Positions 19,101 to 26,300 of a stretch of DNA of 43,331 nucleotides are shown here, piece by piece. Positions within the stretch are counted from its first letter, which is position 1; each line of letters starts with the position of its first letter. Under the pieces are notes generated by a model. That model was not told where the DNA came from, searched no databases, and saw only the letters and a list, made by a program, of their open reading frames with translations. The translations under genes and the position numbers were made by a program. Source of the DNA: a virus; IMG/VR virus record IMGVR_UViG_3300042545_001211, positions 1 to 43,331 of that record; one strand, 5' to 3'.

Positions 19101-21299
19101 TGTAGCATCTCCAGTTACCGTCAATGTACTACCATCGAATTTTAAATTTGCTTCAACAGTTCCGTTTGGTGCAGTTCCGTTTAATGTAATTACACCATTA
19201 TCAGTTGTACCAGTTAATGCTAATAAACCAGAAGTACCTGATGTACCGCGTGTTCCAGATGTTCCAGATGAACCACTTGTACCAGAAGTTCCAGAAGTTC
19301 CACTTGTACCGGAAGTTCCTGCCGAACCACTTGTACCAGAAGTTCCCGATGAACCGGAAGCTCCTGATGAACCAGAAGTTCCTGATGTTCCGCTTGTTCC
19401 TGATGTACCAGAAGTTCCTGATGTACCAGAAGACCCACTTGTTCCAGCTGAACCTGATGTACCAGAAGTTCCACTACTTCCCGCCGAACCACTTTCTCCA
19501 GATGTTCCGCTACTTCCTGATGTACCAGATGTTCCTGAAGTTCCTGAAGTTCCTGATGTACCAGAAGTTCCGCTACTTCCTGCCGAACCACTTACTCCGG
19601 ATGTTCCAGATGAACCACTTTCTCCGGATGTTCCAGATGAACCACTACTTCCAGCTGAACCACTTACTCCAGATGTTCCTGAAGTACCACTACTTCCACC
19701 GGTACCACTTACTCCAGATGTTCCTGAAGTACCGGCCGAGCCAGATGAACCTTGTATTCCATCCGAACCACTTGTTCCAGAAGTTCCAGAAGTTCCAGAA
19801 GTACCTGAAGTACCTGAAGTACCTGCCGAACCAGATGAACCTTGTATTCCACTTGCACCAGATGTACCAGCTGAACCTGATGTACCAGCTGAACCCGAAG
19901 TTCCTGATGTACCCGAAGTTCCTGATGTACCAGCTGAACCACCGGTTCCACCTGCACCGGTTACTCCCGAAGTTCCTGATGTACCACTAGAACCACTACT
20001 TCCACTACTACCATCCGCTCCACTCGTTCCACTTGTTCCACCACTACCATTCGTACCACCCAATCCACCGGCTCCAGTTATACCACCACTACCAGCAGTA
20101 CCACTTGTTCCAGAAGTTCCAGAAGTTCCAGATGTACCTGCCGAACCAGTTGTACCGGCTGTTCCACTTATACCAGAAGACCCGGTTGAGCCGGCAGTAC
20201 CAGTTGTACCACCACTTCCCGAAGTTCCACTAGTACCACTTGTCCCAGCTGAACCAGATGTTCCTGATGAACCATCTTCTCCACTTGTTCCAGAAGTTCC
20301 TGATGTTCCAGAAGTTCCAGATGTACCAGCCGAGCCCGTTGTACCTGCAGAACCTGTACTACCTGAAGTTCCGGATGTTCCGGATGTTCCGCTTGTGCCA
20401 GAAGTACCCGATGTGCCATCGATTCCAGATGTTCCCGATGTACCAGACGTTCCGGATGTACCTGATGTGCCAGACGTTCCAGAAGTACCGGCAGAACCCG
20501 TACTACCAGAAGTTCCGCTTGTTCCTGAAGTTCCCGAAGTTCCTGATGAACCACTACTACCGGAAGTTCCTGATGTACCAGAAGTACCAGAAGTACCTTC
20601 ACTACCAGTTGTACCAGAAGTTCCTGATGTACCAGACGTACCAGAAGTTGCTGCTGCAAATTTAGTTCCTATCTTTCCCGTTGCGGTATTAATAACCAAT
20701 ACTTCGTTTGTTACATTATCAGCTTGGAGGCCGGTAACAAACATAGAACCTGAAATTGCTACACTACCAGTAAATTCTTGTTTATCGAGTTGAGAATCGC
20801 CAAATTTATTTGAACCAGATGAATATATTACAGATGATGAAATGTATGTTGTATGTATTTCAGTAGATGTTATTTTACCAGCTACACTAATATCTCCTTT
20901 GAAAATACCACTTCCAGTTACTATTAAAAAATCATTTACAGTAACGCCAGTATTAACTCTTAATCCTTGATTTGGTGAAATTTGTGCTACTACTGAACCT
21001 GATTTTAATCTATCTATATCGCCAATTGATGCCGCACTAATATTAAATAACCCACTACCATCTCCTCTAAATAAAGATGCGGTAATAGAACCACTAACTT
21101 GTGTATTTGCGTTTATTTGTAATGAAGACCCACTAGTTACTCCAATTAAATTTGTTTGTATTCCGGAAGCACTAAAGTTTCCTACAACATTTACAGATTC
21201 CGATGATGCATTTAATATAGATGCTCCACTCACAAAAAGTGATACACTATTTACACTAGTCTGATTTAACCCATTAGGACTTTTTCCGTTAAACTCCAT
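13113..21299 (-). CDS. Giant tail fibre with collagen-like region and C-terminal S74 self-cleaving chaperone (2728 aa)
   Basis: Residues 1-215 are short beta modules (SGSITASLFRGDGSGLFNI) also found in the 3464-aa fibre. Residues about 217-692 are collagen-like Gly-X-Y repeats, mostly GTSG. A linker follows with three near-identical copies of a GANELYAMDQNVRTTD-type repeat. The rest (about 930-2590) holds some 12 copies of a YDxxNTGYYxDPxGT motif separating variable domains, including SHPNAGG modules and two Trp/Gly-rich modules. The C-terminus is a chaperone of endosialidase (peptidase S74) domain with SDERLK at 2601-2606 and a final coiled coil. In that family the Ser/Lys pair cleaves just before the Ser after trimer folding. 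The likely role is a receptor-binding trimeric fibre. Confidence 0.9.
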   Translation of the reverse strand: MEFNGKSPNGLNQTSVNSVSLFVSGASILNASSESVNVVGNFSASGIQTNLIGVTSGSSLQINANTQVSGSITASLFRGDGSGLFNISAASIGDIDRLKSGSVVAQISPNQGLRVNTGVTVNDFLIVTGSGIFKGDISVAGKITSTEIHTTYISSSVIYSSGSNKFGDSQLDKQEFTGSVAISGSMFVTGLQADNVTNEVLVINTATGKIGTKFAAATSGTSGTSGTSGTTGSEGTSGTSGTSGTSGSSGSSGTSGTSGTSGTSGSTGSAGTSGTSGTSGTSGTSGTSGTSGIDGTSGTSGTSGTSGTSGTSGSTGSAGTTGSAGTSGTSGTSGTSGTSGEDGSSGTSGSAGTSGTSGTSGSGGTTGTAGSTGSSGISGTAGTTGSAGTSGTSGTSGTSGTAGSGGITGAGGLGGTNGSGGTSGTSGADGSSGSSGSSGTSGTSGVTGAGGTGGSAGTSGTSGTSGTSGSAGTSGSAGTSGASGIQGSSGSAGTSGTSGTSGTSGTSGTSGSDGIQGSSGSAGTSGTSGVSGTGGSSGTSGTSGVSGSAGSSGSSGTSGESGSSGTSGVSGSAGSSGTSGTSGTSGTSGTSGTSGSSGTSGESGSAGSSGTSGTSGSAGTSGSSGTSGTSGTSGTSGTSGTSGSSGASGSSGTSGTSGSAGTSGTSGTSGTSGTSGSSGTSGTRGTSGTSGLLALTGTTDNGVITLNGTAPNGTVEANLKFDGSTLTVTGDATISGNLTVSGTTTYINTTTLNVGDNIITLNADIGASTTPTENAGIEVKRGNAATKQFIWDEGNDRWSFDDNVNVSGNVVLSGTIDTGLGATEVYLMNQNIRTTDAVTFATVNTGQGANELYAMDQNVRTTDGVTFATVNTGQGANELYAMDQNVRTTDTVRFGKVEIDGASNYIDTNGGYFSITSAGNEITLGGTASSMYINYRAALGGTPTSYIWNAGTPSTFANHTMGRIDADSLYDRNDTTFYINPAGTSKASTINVDNLNTGNYVNIGYTNNNESISTTSFRGIDFHTTSDFNYYIGKPAGAWTQPLHIHFYTGIRLRSHHSYGGTQFYNIANSVAVASFNDGDNHFRTFYNSYLGNSSGDLTWVNDTLYVGASDSGDAEFRFGEDSSGWYGDRWYWDSAYNVYRYSRYAGTDSLIHYHDTRDAARITYGRNIVFDDFGKGIVGNYDSVRLQAVFAMGDSYKMAVNGLATNNMYGIAWSHPNAGGLGGANNLNDHGLLIINNGSFRASISSRIVASEEVRGTLFRDYTDTGYFLDPGTSATSLRIAGGIKQNNLVGRPYAVWGASSSTTGAVVIKFPGNTSNYGMIHAVIDIYEYNGNNACTVIVGGHNWNGAWYNFGATLVGYTDKPIRVGVKDGKYCIVIGNGSSGWSYGQVVLRKIQNGSYYSGVMDVAEGYTAAIESDSYSYISSNLSGFRSTTIQATSAMYSPIYYDSDDTTFRIDGDNTSVLRRLQVRPSGGSPGDSIQIYSSGVHQYPQIYSDGALEAMWNYRNTYAQWYVGLRTTSQLVGITGFHFYNTTYGQTVGGWSIDGIGYAISSFRAPIFYDQDNTGYYFDGNGTTVMNVSYNYGRHYYDNYLVSRNEGGMMGSYNSTGTASKVIWTIGESWPIGNMYGLGYEYASSTFLPGDPHVIALRNNGSTYTRLQMNGGIYTTGAIYSTAALYSPIYYDSDNTGYYVNAAGTTNLVYLVVANGNSIQHNAYNNNGSFMMNNASTYWGMISNVSANDWRLGYGGGNSIVGWNLRWDNGSTAWAQSFQANIMYDAQNTAYYIDPNGTSYLRGRLEVAGGHYDSSLRIIARGNEMGTGVPSYLQMWVSEPGVTWNDGGFGFNVHNNGSGPGGFDRINTGQGQAYMRFTSAGDWYFYNTNTSGTRVTNMEMYPNNTVYFNNYATGGNSLRAPIFYDSNNTGYYVDPAGTARLSYVLSNGGIRVDSNEHIYLDYNYGQTIFGVYTSTRYQGIFSMGTSWRLPVDGTSPGNLYGLSWSHPNAGGQAGYLTDHGLLVMVNGLTYAALTSTVWARSDMRSPIYYDHDTGYYFNGNGDSNWQGLTDYGKMRIGLTGKGNYRRNDYTGDTNYWIGSMGWGTTDMNSVAGWGSGFIDSWSNPGNQPSGTSHWVGTQAFHYAAGGNNNTGWQLVGGPISNLRFRSAWSGWSGWCTVAMHDRNDGSGGPLYAGYYADSNDTGYYLDPNSTSDSALRIRGGTLHGPNPTWGAYLYVGSNGRPNSYASVVTTNGNLHLDCQNGYETYINHYSGNRTYLYEIRTNFIYDRDDTSYYLDPNGTSQLSRFAQRTHAAINRGYHWNTPRFDYTGDTNYWTGTFGWGTSAGNWDNAWKAGFSGWDIWGGGTGHPQGGGYIHAQGIVSGQHYATSDGGAAYGWMMVGAGDATANRYWARGKWGGGTSGWLEFVMSGSNPGYTLYAYIMYDANNTGYYSDPNGDSRLSAIYIDQGYNYGWWRNYGCTGLYNQSYGRGIWAAECGGNSYGNYTTYDGGRNGWQGWGIGSRHCLMSTGGDNIGIHDNSRSWLYYWGGDYHRFQYGYFQADGSIRSPLFYDNNNTGYYMDGDGSSRMFRINANQLYAYEWVFCQGNIIAYYSDERLKTKVGKIENPIEKISQLNGFYYVNNDLAKSVGYTDEKVQLGLSAQEVQRILPEIVTLAPFDTEFDSEGNVIGSKSGENYLTIDYDKLVPLLVEAIKEQQVIIDKQKNDISEIKEMLKILTNNR
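13116..13499 (-). other. S74/intramolecular chaperone domain with self-cleavage site
   Basis: Residues 2601-2728. Ser2601 and Lys2606 in SDERLK fit the catalytic dyad known from endosialidase N (Ser911/Lys916). Conserved features follow: LNGFYYV, VQLGLSAQEVQRILPEIV, LTIDYDKLVPLLVEAIKEQQ. Predicted cleavage before Ser2601 would release a 128-residue chaperone. Confidence 0.85.
14040..15100 (-). repeat. Two paralogous Trp/Gly-rich modules in the S74 fibre
   Basis: About residues 2070-2185 and 2310-2420. Both open with a DYTGDTNYW motif and GWGT, pass through HxQGxxxxH-like segments, GW(Q/M)(L/M)VG and an RxxWxGxxSGW-type core, and end before a YDxxNTGYY repeat. They look like duplicated carbohydrate- or receptor-binding domains, by composition only. 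Confidence 0.6.
19225..20652 (-). repeat. Collagen-like Gly-X-Y repeat region of the S74 fibre
   Basis: About 475 residues, overwhelmingly GTSG, GSSG, GSAG and GESG triplets with Gly every third residue. The DNA is a degenerate 9-bp repeat. Such regions form triple-helical rods in phage fibres and are prone to length change by slippage or recombination. Confidence 0.9.
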
Positions 21300-21315
21300 T
21301 TAATATATCTTTTTA

Positions 21316-21648
21316 TTATGTCAATTCTAATACCGAAACAATTACATCTGCTGAATTTGCTAACGAAGATGTTACCGAAAGAAAATCCGTTGCTTCTAAT
21401 ACAATCTTTTGTTCACCACCTACCATTATATTTGAACCACCTTGTACTATCAAAGCATCCTTTACCAAATATACACATTTATTTCCAGAAGTATCTCGCA
21501 TCATTACACTTACTGAAATATTTTGTGATGCTGCATTTGCCACATTCACACCGATTATTGTTGCAGAAGTTGCAGCTGGAGATTCATATACTTTAACACC
21601 GTTTGTCCCGATTGAACCTGTTATACTATTTTTAAATGTATTTGCCAT
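21316..21648 (-). CDS. Small beta-type structural protein (110 aa)
   Basis: The protein reads GTNGVKVYESPAATSATIIG, then VNVANAASQNISVSVMMRD, YLVKDALIVQGGSNIMVGG, QKIVLEATDFLSV and SSLANSADVIVSVLEL: an Ig-like or jelly-roll beta pattern I have met in aquatic phage virion genes of unknown function. It sits 16 nt before the S74 fibre start and 12 nt after the 92-aa gene, so it is part of the fibre operon. It may be a fibre attachment or collar protein. The N-terminal part resembles the start of the 305-aa protein. Confidence 0.7.
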   Translation of the reverse strand: MANTFKNSITGSIGTNGVKVYESPAATSATIIGVNVANAASQNISVSVMMRDTSGNKCVYLVKDALIVQGGSNIMVGGEQKIVLEATDFLSVTSSLANSADVIVSVLELT

Positions 21649-21660
21649 TTTTATTTATTT

Positions 21661-21939
21661 TTATCCTAATGCTATTGCAAAAGCTATTGCTGAATCTAAT
21701 ACGTTTACACCGTCCACTAAATACCCACCCGCAGTCAAATTCATTGAACCAGTCATATTAATTGAACCACTAACCGATAATCTATTAGTTACATCTAAGT
21801 TAGCAAATGATGCTTGTTGCACATCAATTGTACCCTTAAATGAACCGGTTAAAGAACCCGTAAATGAACCACTTAAATTTGCGTAAGCAGATGAAGCTTG
21901 TGTAATTGAACCCGAAAATATTGGACTATGTATAATCAT
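21661..21939 (-). CDS. Short fibre-module protein (92 aa)
   Basis: The protein is made of the same SGSFTGSLTGSFKG and LSVSGSINMTGSM elements that build the giant fibres, ending in a hydrophobic AIAFAIALG tail. It may be an adaptor carrying only the fibre-attachment elements, or a remnant of a larger fibre gene. An exact ATATTTATA box lies 28-36 nt upstream, so it heads the unit 21939-13113. Confidence 0.65.
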   Translation of the reverse strand: MIIHSPIFSGSITQASSAYANLSGSFTGSLTGSFKGTIDVQQASFANLDVTNRLSVSGSINMTGSMNLTAGGYLVDGVNVLDSAIAFAIALG

Positions 21940-21966
21940 CTATATCTATATACTTTTTGTTATAGG

Positions 21967-21975
21967 TATAAATAT
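21967..21975 (-). promoter_or_regulatory. ATATTTATA box before the 92-aa gene
   Basis: An exact box in the 50-nt gap after the chaperone-like gene, 28-36 nt before the start codon. With one upstream base it reads TATATTTA. Confidence 0.5.
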
Positions 21976-21989
21976 AAAATAATTTCCTT

Positions 21990-22433
21990 TTAAGGTTTCA
22001 CAGGCCAGTTAATAGAAAAAGGATTGGATTGTGTTGTAATATTTCGTAATGCTTGTCTATATAGTGTCCAAGCCTCTTTTGTTTCGGATGGGATATCAGA
22101 TAATTGTGTCCAATCACATTCTGTCAATAATTCATTTCTTTGAATTCGTATTGTTTCCCATTGATTTTCTATTCGATATGAAATTTCTTCTGATGTAGCG
22201 TCCGTTTCTACCCAACTTTTATAATAAAACCCATCAATTAAAGTAGGAGTTCCTTCCGTAATATTTTTTGTATAGTCAACTGGTATTGGGGTTGGTTGAA
22301 CTACATACATATCCCACTCAATTAAAGATTCATCAGTAATAGTTGCAGGAAGACTTACATTTGGATATGCTCCTCTTAATTCGTTAATAGTATATGGATA
22401 ATTAATCGTATCGTTTATAATTCGTAAGTACAT
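21990..22433 (-). CDS. Tail-fibre assembly chaperone-like protein (147 aa)
   Basis: The N-terminal half begins MYLRIINDTINYPYTINELR with PNVSLP, a small domain found at the start of many phage fibre-associated proteins. The C-terminal half has RNELLTECDWTQLSDIP ... EAWTLYRQALRNI ... PFSINWPVKP, which is the phage tail assembly chaperone pattern (Pfam Phage_tail_APC, by memory). It starts 1 nt after the stop of the leucine-rich-repeat gene (TAATATG), suggesting coupled translation, and likely assists folding of an adjacent fibre or adhesin. Confidence 0.75.
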   Translation of the reverse strand: MYLRIINDTINYPYTINELRGAYPNVSLPATITDESLIEWDMYVVQPTPIPVDYTKNITEGTPTLIDGFYYKSWVETDATSEEISYRIENQWETIRIQRNELLTECDWTQLSDIPSETKEAWTLYRQALRNITTQSNPFSINWPVKP

Positions 22434-22434
22434 A

Positions 22435-23337
22435 TTATTTAAAGTTTATAGGTATTGATGCGAAATTTGTTAATCCAGTACAATTATTAAATGCATCAGT
22501 TCCAGCTGGTGCAGGTACTCTATTCCACAATTCAGGAGCGGTACCTGTTAAAGCATTTGTTGTGGAACTCATGTTATATAAATTACTAAAAGTTGTTACT
22601 GCTGTATTATATGTAAATTGTAAAACATCAACTATTGCTCTAGAATTTCTAAATGTTCCAGAAAAACTCGTCACATTTACATTTTGGTCAAATAATGTTA
22701 ATGGTACTGTTGTTAGAGCTTGGCATGCAAAGAAACAAGATGCAAATGATGTTGCCAAAGGAACATTATCAAATAATCCAGTTGGTATTGATGTTATTGT
22801 TGGTATTGATGCAAATGTACTACTAAATGTTGTTGCTTTTGGTGAATAATCAAATATATCCGAAGGTATTGATGTTATTCTAGTACCATTCATAAAATTA
22901 GAAAAAGTAACTATCTCATCTAAACCAGTATAACCACCTACTGCACTCAATGATGCACTTCCAGGTATCGCTGTTAAGTTTGAACAACCATAAAAATTTA
23001 CACTTCTTAATCCAACAATTCCCCATTGAACTAATTCAGTTATAAGAGTTCTAATTGCCGAATTATTATTTACTGCAAAACCTGGCATAAATCCAGTTAT
23101 AGTTACGTTATATGTTCCGGGACTAGTATAAGTGTGGATTCTATTTACGGAATTCGATACAGTTATTAATGGAGAACTACTACCATCACCCCAATCTATA
23201 TATAACGATGGTGTCAATCCACCATAATCAATCAAAGGACACGTAAATACAGTACTTGCAGTTGTTGTTGTAACTTTAAATACAAAGGGAAAAACTTGCG
23301 ATGAATCTGATGATATCAATCTTCTAAATATACTCAT
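22435..23337 (-). CDS. PKD-like plus BspA-type leucine-rich-repeat protein (300 aa)
   Basis: Residues about 20-85 resemble a PKD-type beta domain: LYIDWGDGSSSP and HTYTSPGTYNVTITG. Residues about 100-300 carry imperfect repeats of the BspA/DUF285 kind (IPSDIFDYSPKATTFSSTF, IPTGLFDNVPLATSFASCF, VPLTLFDQNVNVTSFSGTF), ending FNNCTGLTNFASIPINFK. BspA-like repeats mediate binding to surfaces and glycoproteins. Here the gene lies between a giant fibre gene (7 nt after it) and a fibre chaperone (1 nt before it), so a tail-tip adhesin is likely. There is no signal peptide. It could instead be a host-derived surface protein acquired by the phage. Confidence 0.75.
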   Translation of the reverse strand: MSIFRRLISSDSSQVFPFVFKVTTTTASTVFTCPLIDYGGLTPSLYIDWGDGSSSPLITVSNSVNRIHTYTSPGTYNVTITGFMPGFAVNNNSAIRTLITELVQWGIVGLRSVNFYGCSNLTAIPGSASLSAVGGYTGLDEIVTFSNFMNGTRITSIPSDIFDYSPKATTFSSTFASIPTITSIPTGLFDNVPLATSFASCFFACQALTTVPLTLFDQNVNVTSFSGTFRNSRAIVDVLQFTYNTAVTTFSNLYNMSSTTNALTGTAPELWNRVPAPAGTDAFNNCTGLTNFASIPINFK

Positions 23338-23344
23338 AACTTTA

Positions 23345-26300
23345 TTAACTTAAATTTTTACCGGTTACAAATCCGTAATACGAACCACCACCATTATAAG
23401 TATAGAATACTAAAACATCTACACCGGATGATGTTAATATAGGAGCAATTCCGCCTACCCAATCAATTTCAGCTGGCCATGTTATAGAATATGAGCCCGC
23501 ATTTACAACCACTAAAGTAAACCCAAATGCGTTTGATACTGGTGGATTTGAAAATGCAATCGTAGATGTACCATTAAATTGTCTTCTAAAGTTATTTGCA
23601 GTTGATAGGTCAAATGTTATGCTTCCTCCAGTTCCTTGGTCTGAATATGTTTCTCTAAATGTTGTAGAACTTATATAGGTAGAAGATACTATATTTCCCG
23701 TTACAGATAAATTAGTACCATCAAACGTTAAATTAGATTCTACTTGAGAACCAACTGGACTATCTATATAAGTAAGTACTCCATTATTAGTTGTTCCCGT
23801 AACTGGGAATCCGTTAGTACCCGATGTTCCCGATGTTACACCAGGAACAGATGTACCACTCGTTCCTCCGCTTCCACCGGTTCCGTTAATTCCAGAAGTT
23901 CCTGATGTACCAGATGAAAATCCCGGAGCGTTTGTTCCGGAAGTTCCTGCCGAACCACTTGCACCACTTGTACCGCTTGTGCCAGATGAAAATCCTGGTG
24001 CGTTTGTTCCAGATGTACCAGCTGCACCATTACTACCACTACTACCACTTACCCCAGAAGTTCCCGAAGTTCCGGATGAAAATCCCGGAGCGTTTGTTCC
24101 AGAAGTTCCCGAAGAACCATCTGCGCCAGCTGTACCCGTAGCACCATTTGAACCCGATGTACCACTACTTCCAAACATTGTACCATTAACACCAGATGTT
24201 CCAGAAGTTCCAGAAGTTCCTGATGTACCATTAACTCCATTTGTTCCATTTTCTCCAGATGTTCCCGATGTACCACTCTCTCCACTCGTACCACTACTTC
24301 CAAACATTGTACCATTAACACCAGATGTTCCAGATGTACCGGATGTGCCACTGCTACCATTTTCACCAGAAGTTCCCGATGTACCGGATGTACCAGAAGT
24401 TCCACTACTACCAAACATTGTACCATTAACACCAGATGTTCCAGAAGTACCCGATGTACCAGATGAGCCACTAACTCCCGATGTACCAGAAGTACCAGAA
24501 GTTCCTGATGTTCCGCTACTACCAAAGAATGTTCCGTCAAATCCTGAAGTTCCTGATGTGCCAGATGTTCCAGATGAACCACTGGCCCCCGATGTTCCGG
24601 ATGTTCCGTCCGTTCCAATTAAACCACTCGTTCCACTACTACCAAAGAATGTTCCGTCTAACCCAGAAGTTCCACTAGTACCAGATGTACCTTCTATTCC
24701 AGATGTTCCAGAAGTTCCATTAGTTCCACTTTCACCACTAGTACCACTACTGCCAAAGAATGTTCCATCAACTCCAGATGTTCCAGAGGTACCAGAAGTT
24801 CCAGAAGTTCCAGATGAACCGGCACCACTCGTACCACTACTTCCATCCGCACCACTTGTCCCACTTGTTCCAAAAAACGTTCCATCTGCACCTGAAGTTC
24901 CGGATGTACCACTCGTTCCATCAGTACCAACTCCAGAAGTTCCACTTGTGCCGCTTTCACCAGATGTACCACTTGTACCACTACTTCCAAACATTGTACC
25001 ATCAACTCCAGATGTTCCAGAAGTTCCTGATGTTCCAGATGTACCAGATGTACCATCACTACCAGATGTTCCTGAAGTTCCATCAGTTCCATTTATTCCT
25101 GATGTACCACTACTACCAAAGAATGTACCATCTATTCCCGATGTACCACTTGTACCCGATGTACCATCAATTCCAGATGTACCACTCGTGCCATCCGTGC
25201 CACTTATTCCACTAGTTCCACTACTACCAAAATATGTTCCGTCTATACCAGAAGTTCCCGATGTTCCCGATGTTCCGCCGCTTCCACTCGTACCAGAAGT
25301 ACCAGAAGTTCCATCACTACCAGAAGTTCCACTACTACCATTTGTTCCTGAAGTTCCTGATGAGCCATCTATACCACTCGTACCAGAAGTTCCTTCCGAG
25401 CCATTAGTACCCGATGTTCCGCTTGTCCCATCAGTTCCAGAAGTACCAGATGTACCATTTGTTCCAGAAGTACCCGAAGTACCATTTATACCAGAAGTAC
25501 CCGAAGTTCCCTCAGACCCATTTGTTCCTGAAGTTCCACTTGTACCAGAAGTTCCTGATGTTCCATCACTACCAGATGTTCCAGATGAGCCATCTATTCC
25601 AGAAGTTCCAGAAGTTCCACTCGTTCCATCAGTACCAACTCCAGAAGTTCCAGAAGTTCCTGATGTTCCATCACTACCAGAAGTTCCCGATGTTCCATCA
25701 CTACCAGAAGTTCCTGATGTTCCACTTGTACCAGCAGAGCCAGTTGTACCAGAAGTTCCCGATGTTCCGGAAGTGCCATCACTTCCTGATGTTCCAGATG
25801 TTCCACTCGTTCCATCCGAACCAGTTGTTCCTGAAGTTCCTGATGTACCATCACTACCCGTTGTACCAGAAGTTCCTGATGTTCCAGAACTTCCTGCCGA
25901 ACCGGATGTACCAGAAGTTCCTGATGTACCATCACTACCGGTTGTACCAGAAGTTCCTGACGTTCCAGATGTTCCAGATGTTCCTGATGAACCTTCACTA
26001 CCAGAAGTTCCCGATGTACCACTACTACCAGAAGTTCCACTAGAACCGGCAGAACCAGTTGTTCCTGACGTTCCAGATGAACCGGCTGAACCAGATGTTC
26101 CAGAAGTACCCGAAGTACCCGATGAACCCGATATACCATCACTACCGGAAGTTCCAGCAGTTCCCGAAGTTCCTGAAGTACCACTACTTCCATTTTCACC
26201 GGAAGTACCAGAAGTACCAGAAGTTCCCGATGTACCATCCGTACCGGCTCCACCACTTGTTCCAGATGTTCCCGATGTACCAGATGTTCCTGATGTTCCC

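Noticed and set aside
19024-20793. 589-codon plus-strand ORF, and minus-strand alternate frames within the repeat
   Set aside because: Same cause: shadow frames of the GTSG repeat of the S74 fibre.
13300-23337. Diversity-generating retroelement target in a fibre or leucine-rich-repeat gene
   Set aside because: No reverse transcriptase, template repeat or adenine-rich variable repeat pair was visible in the window.
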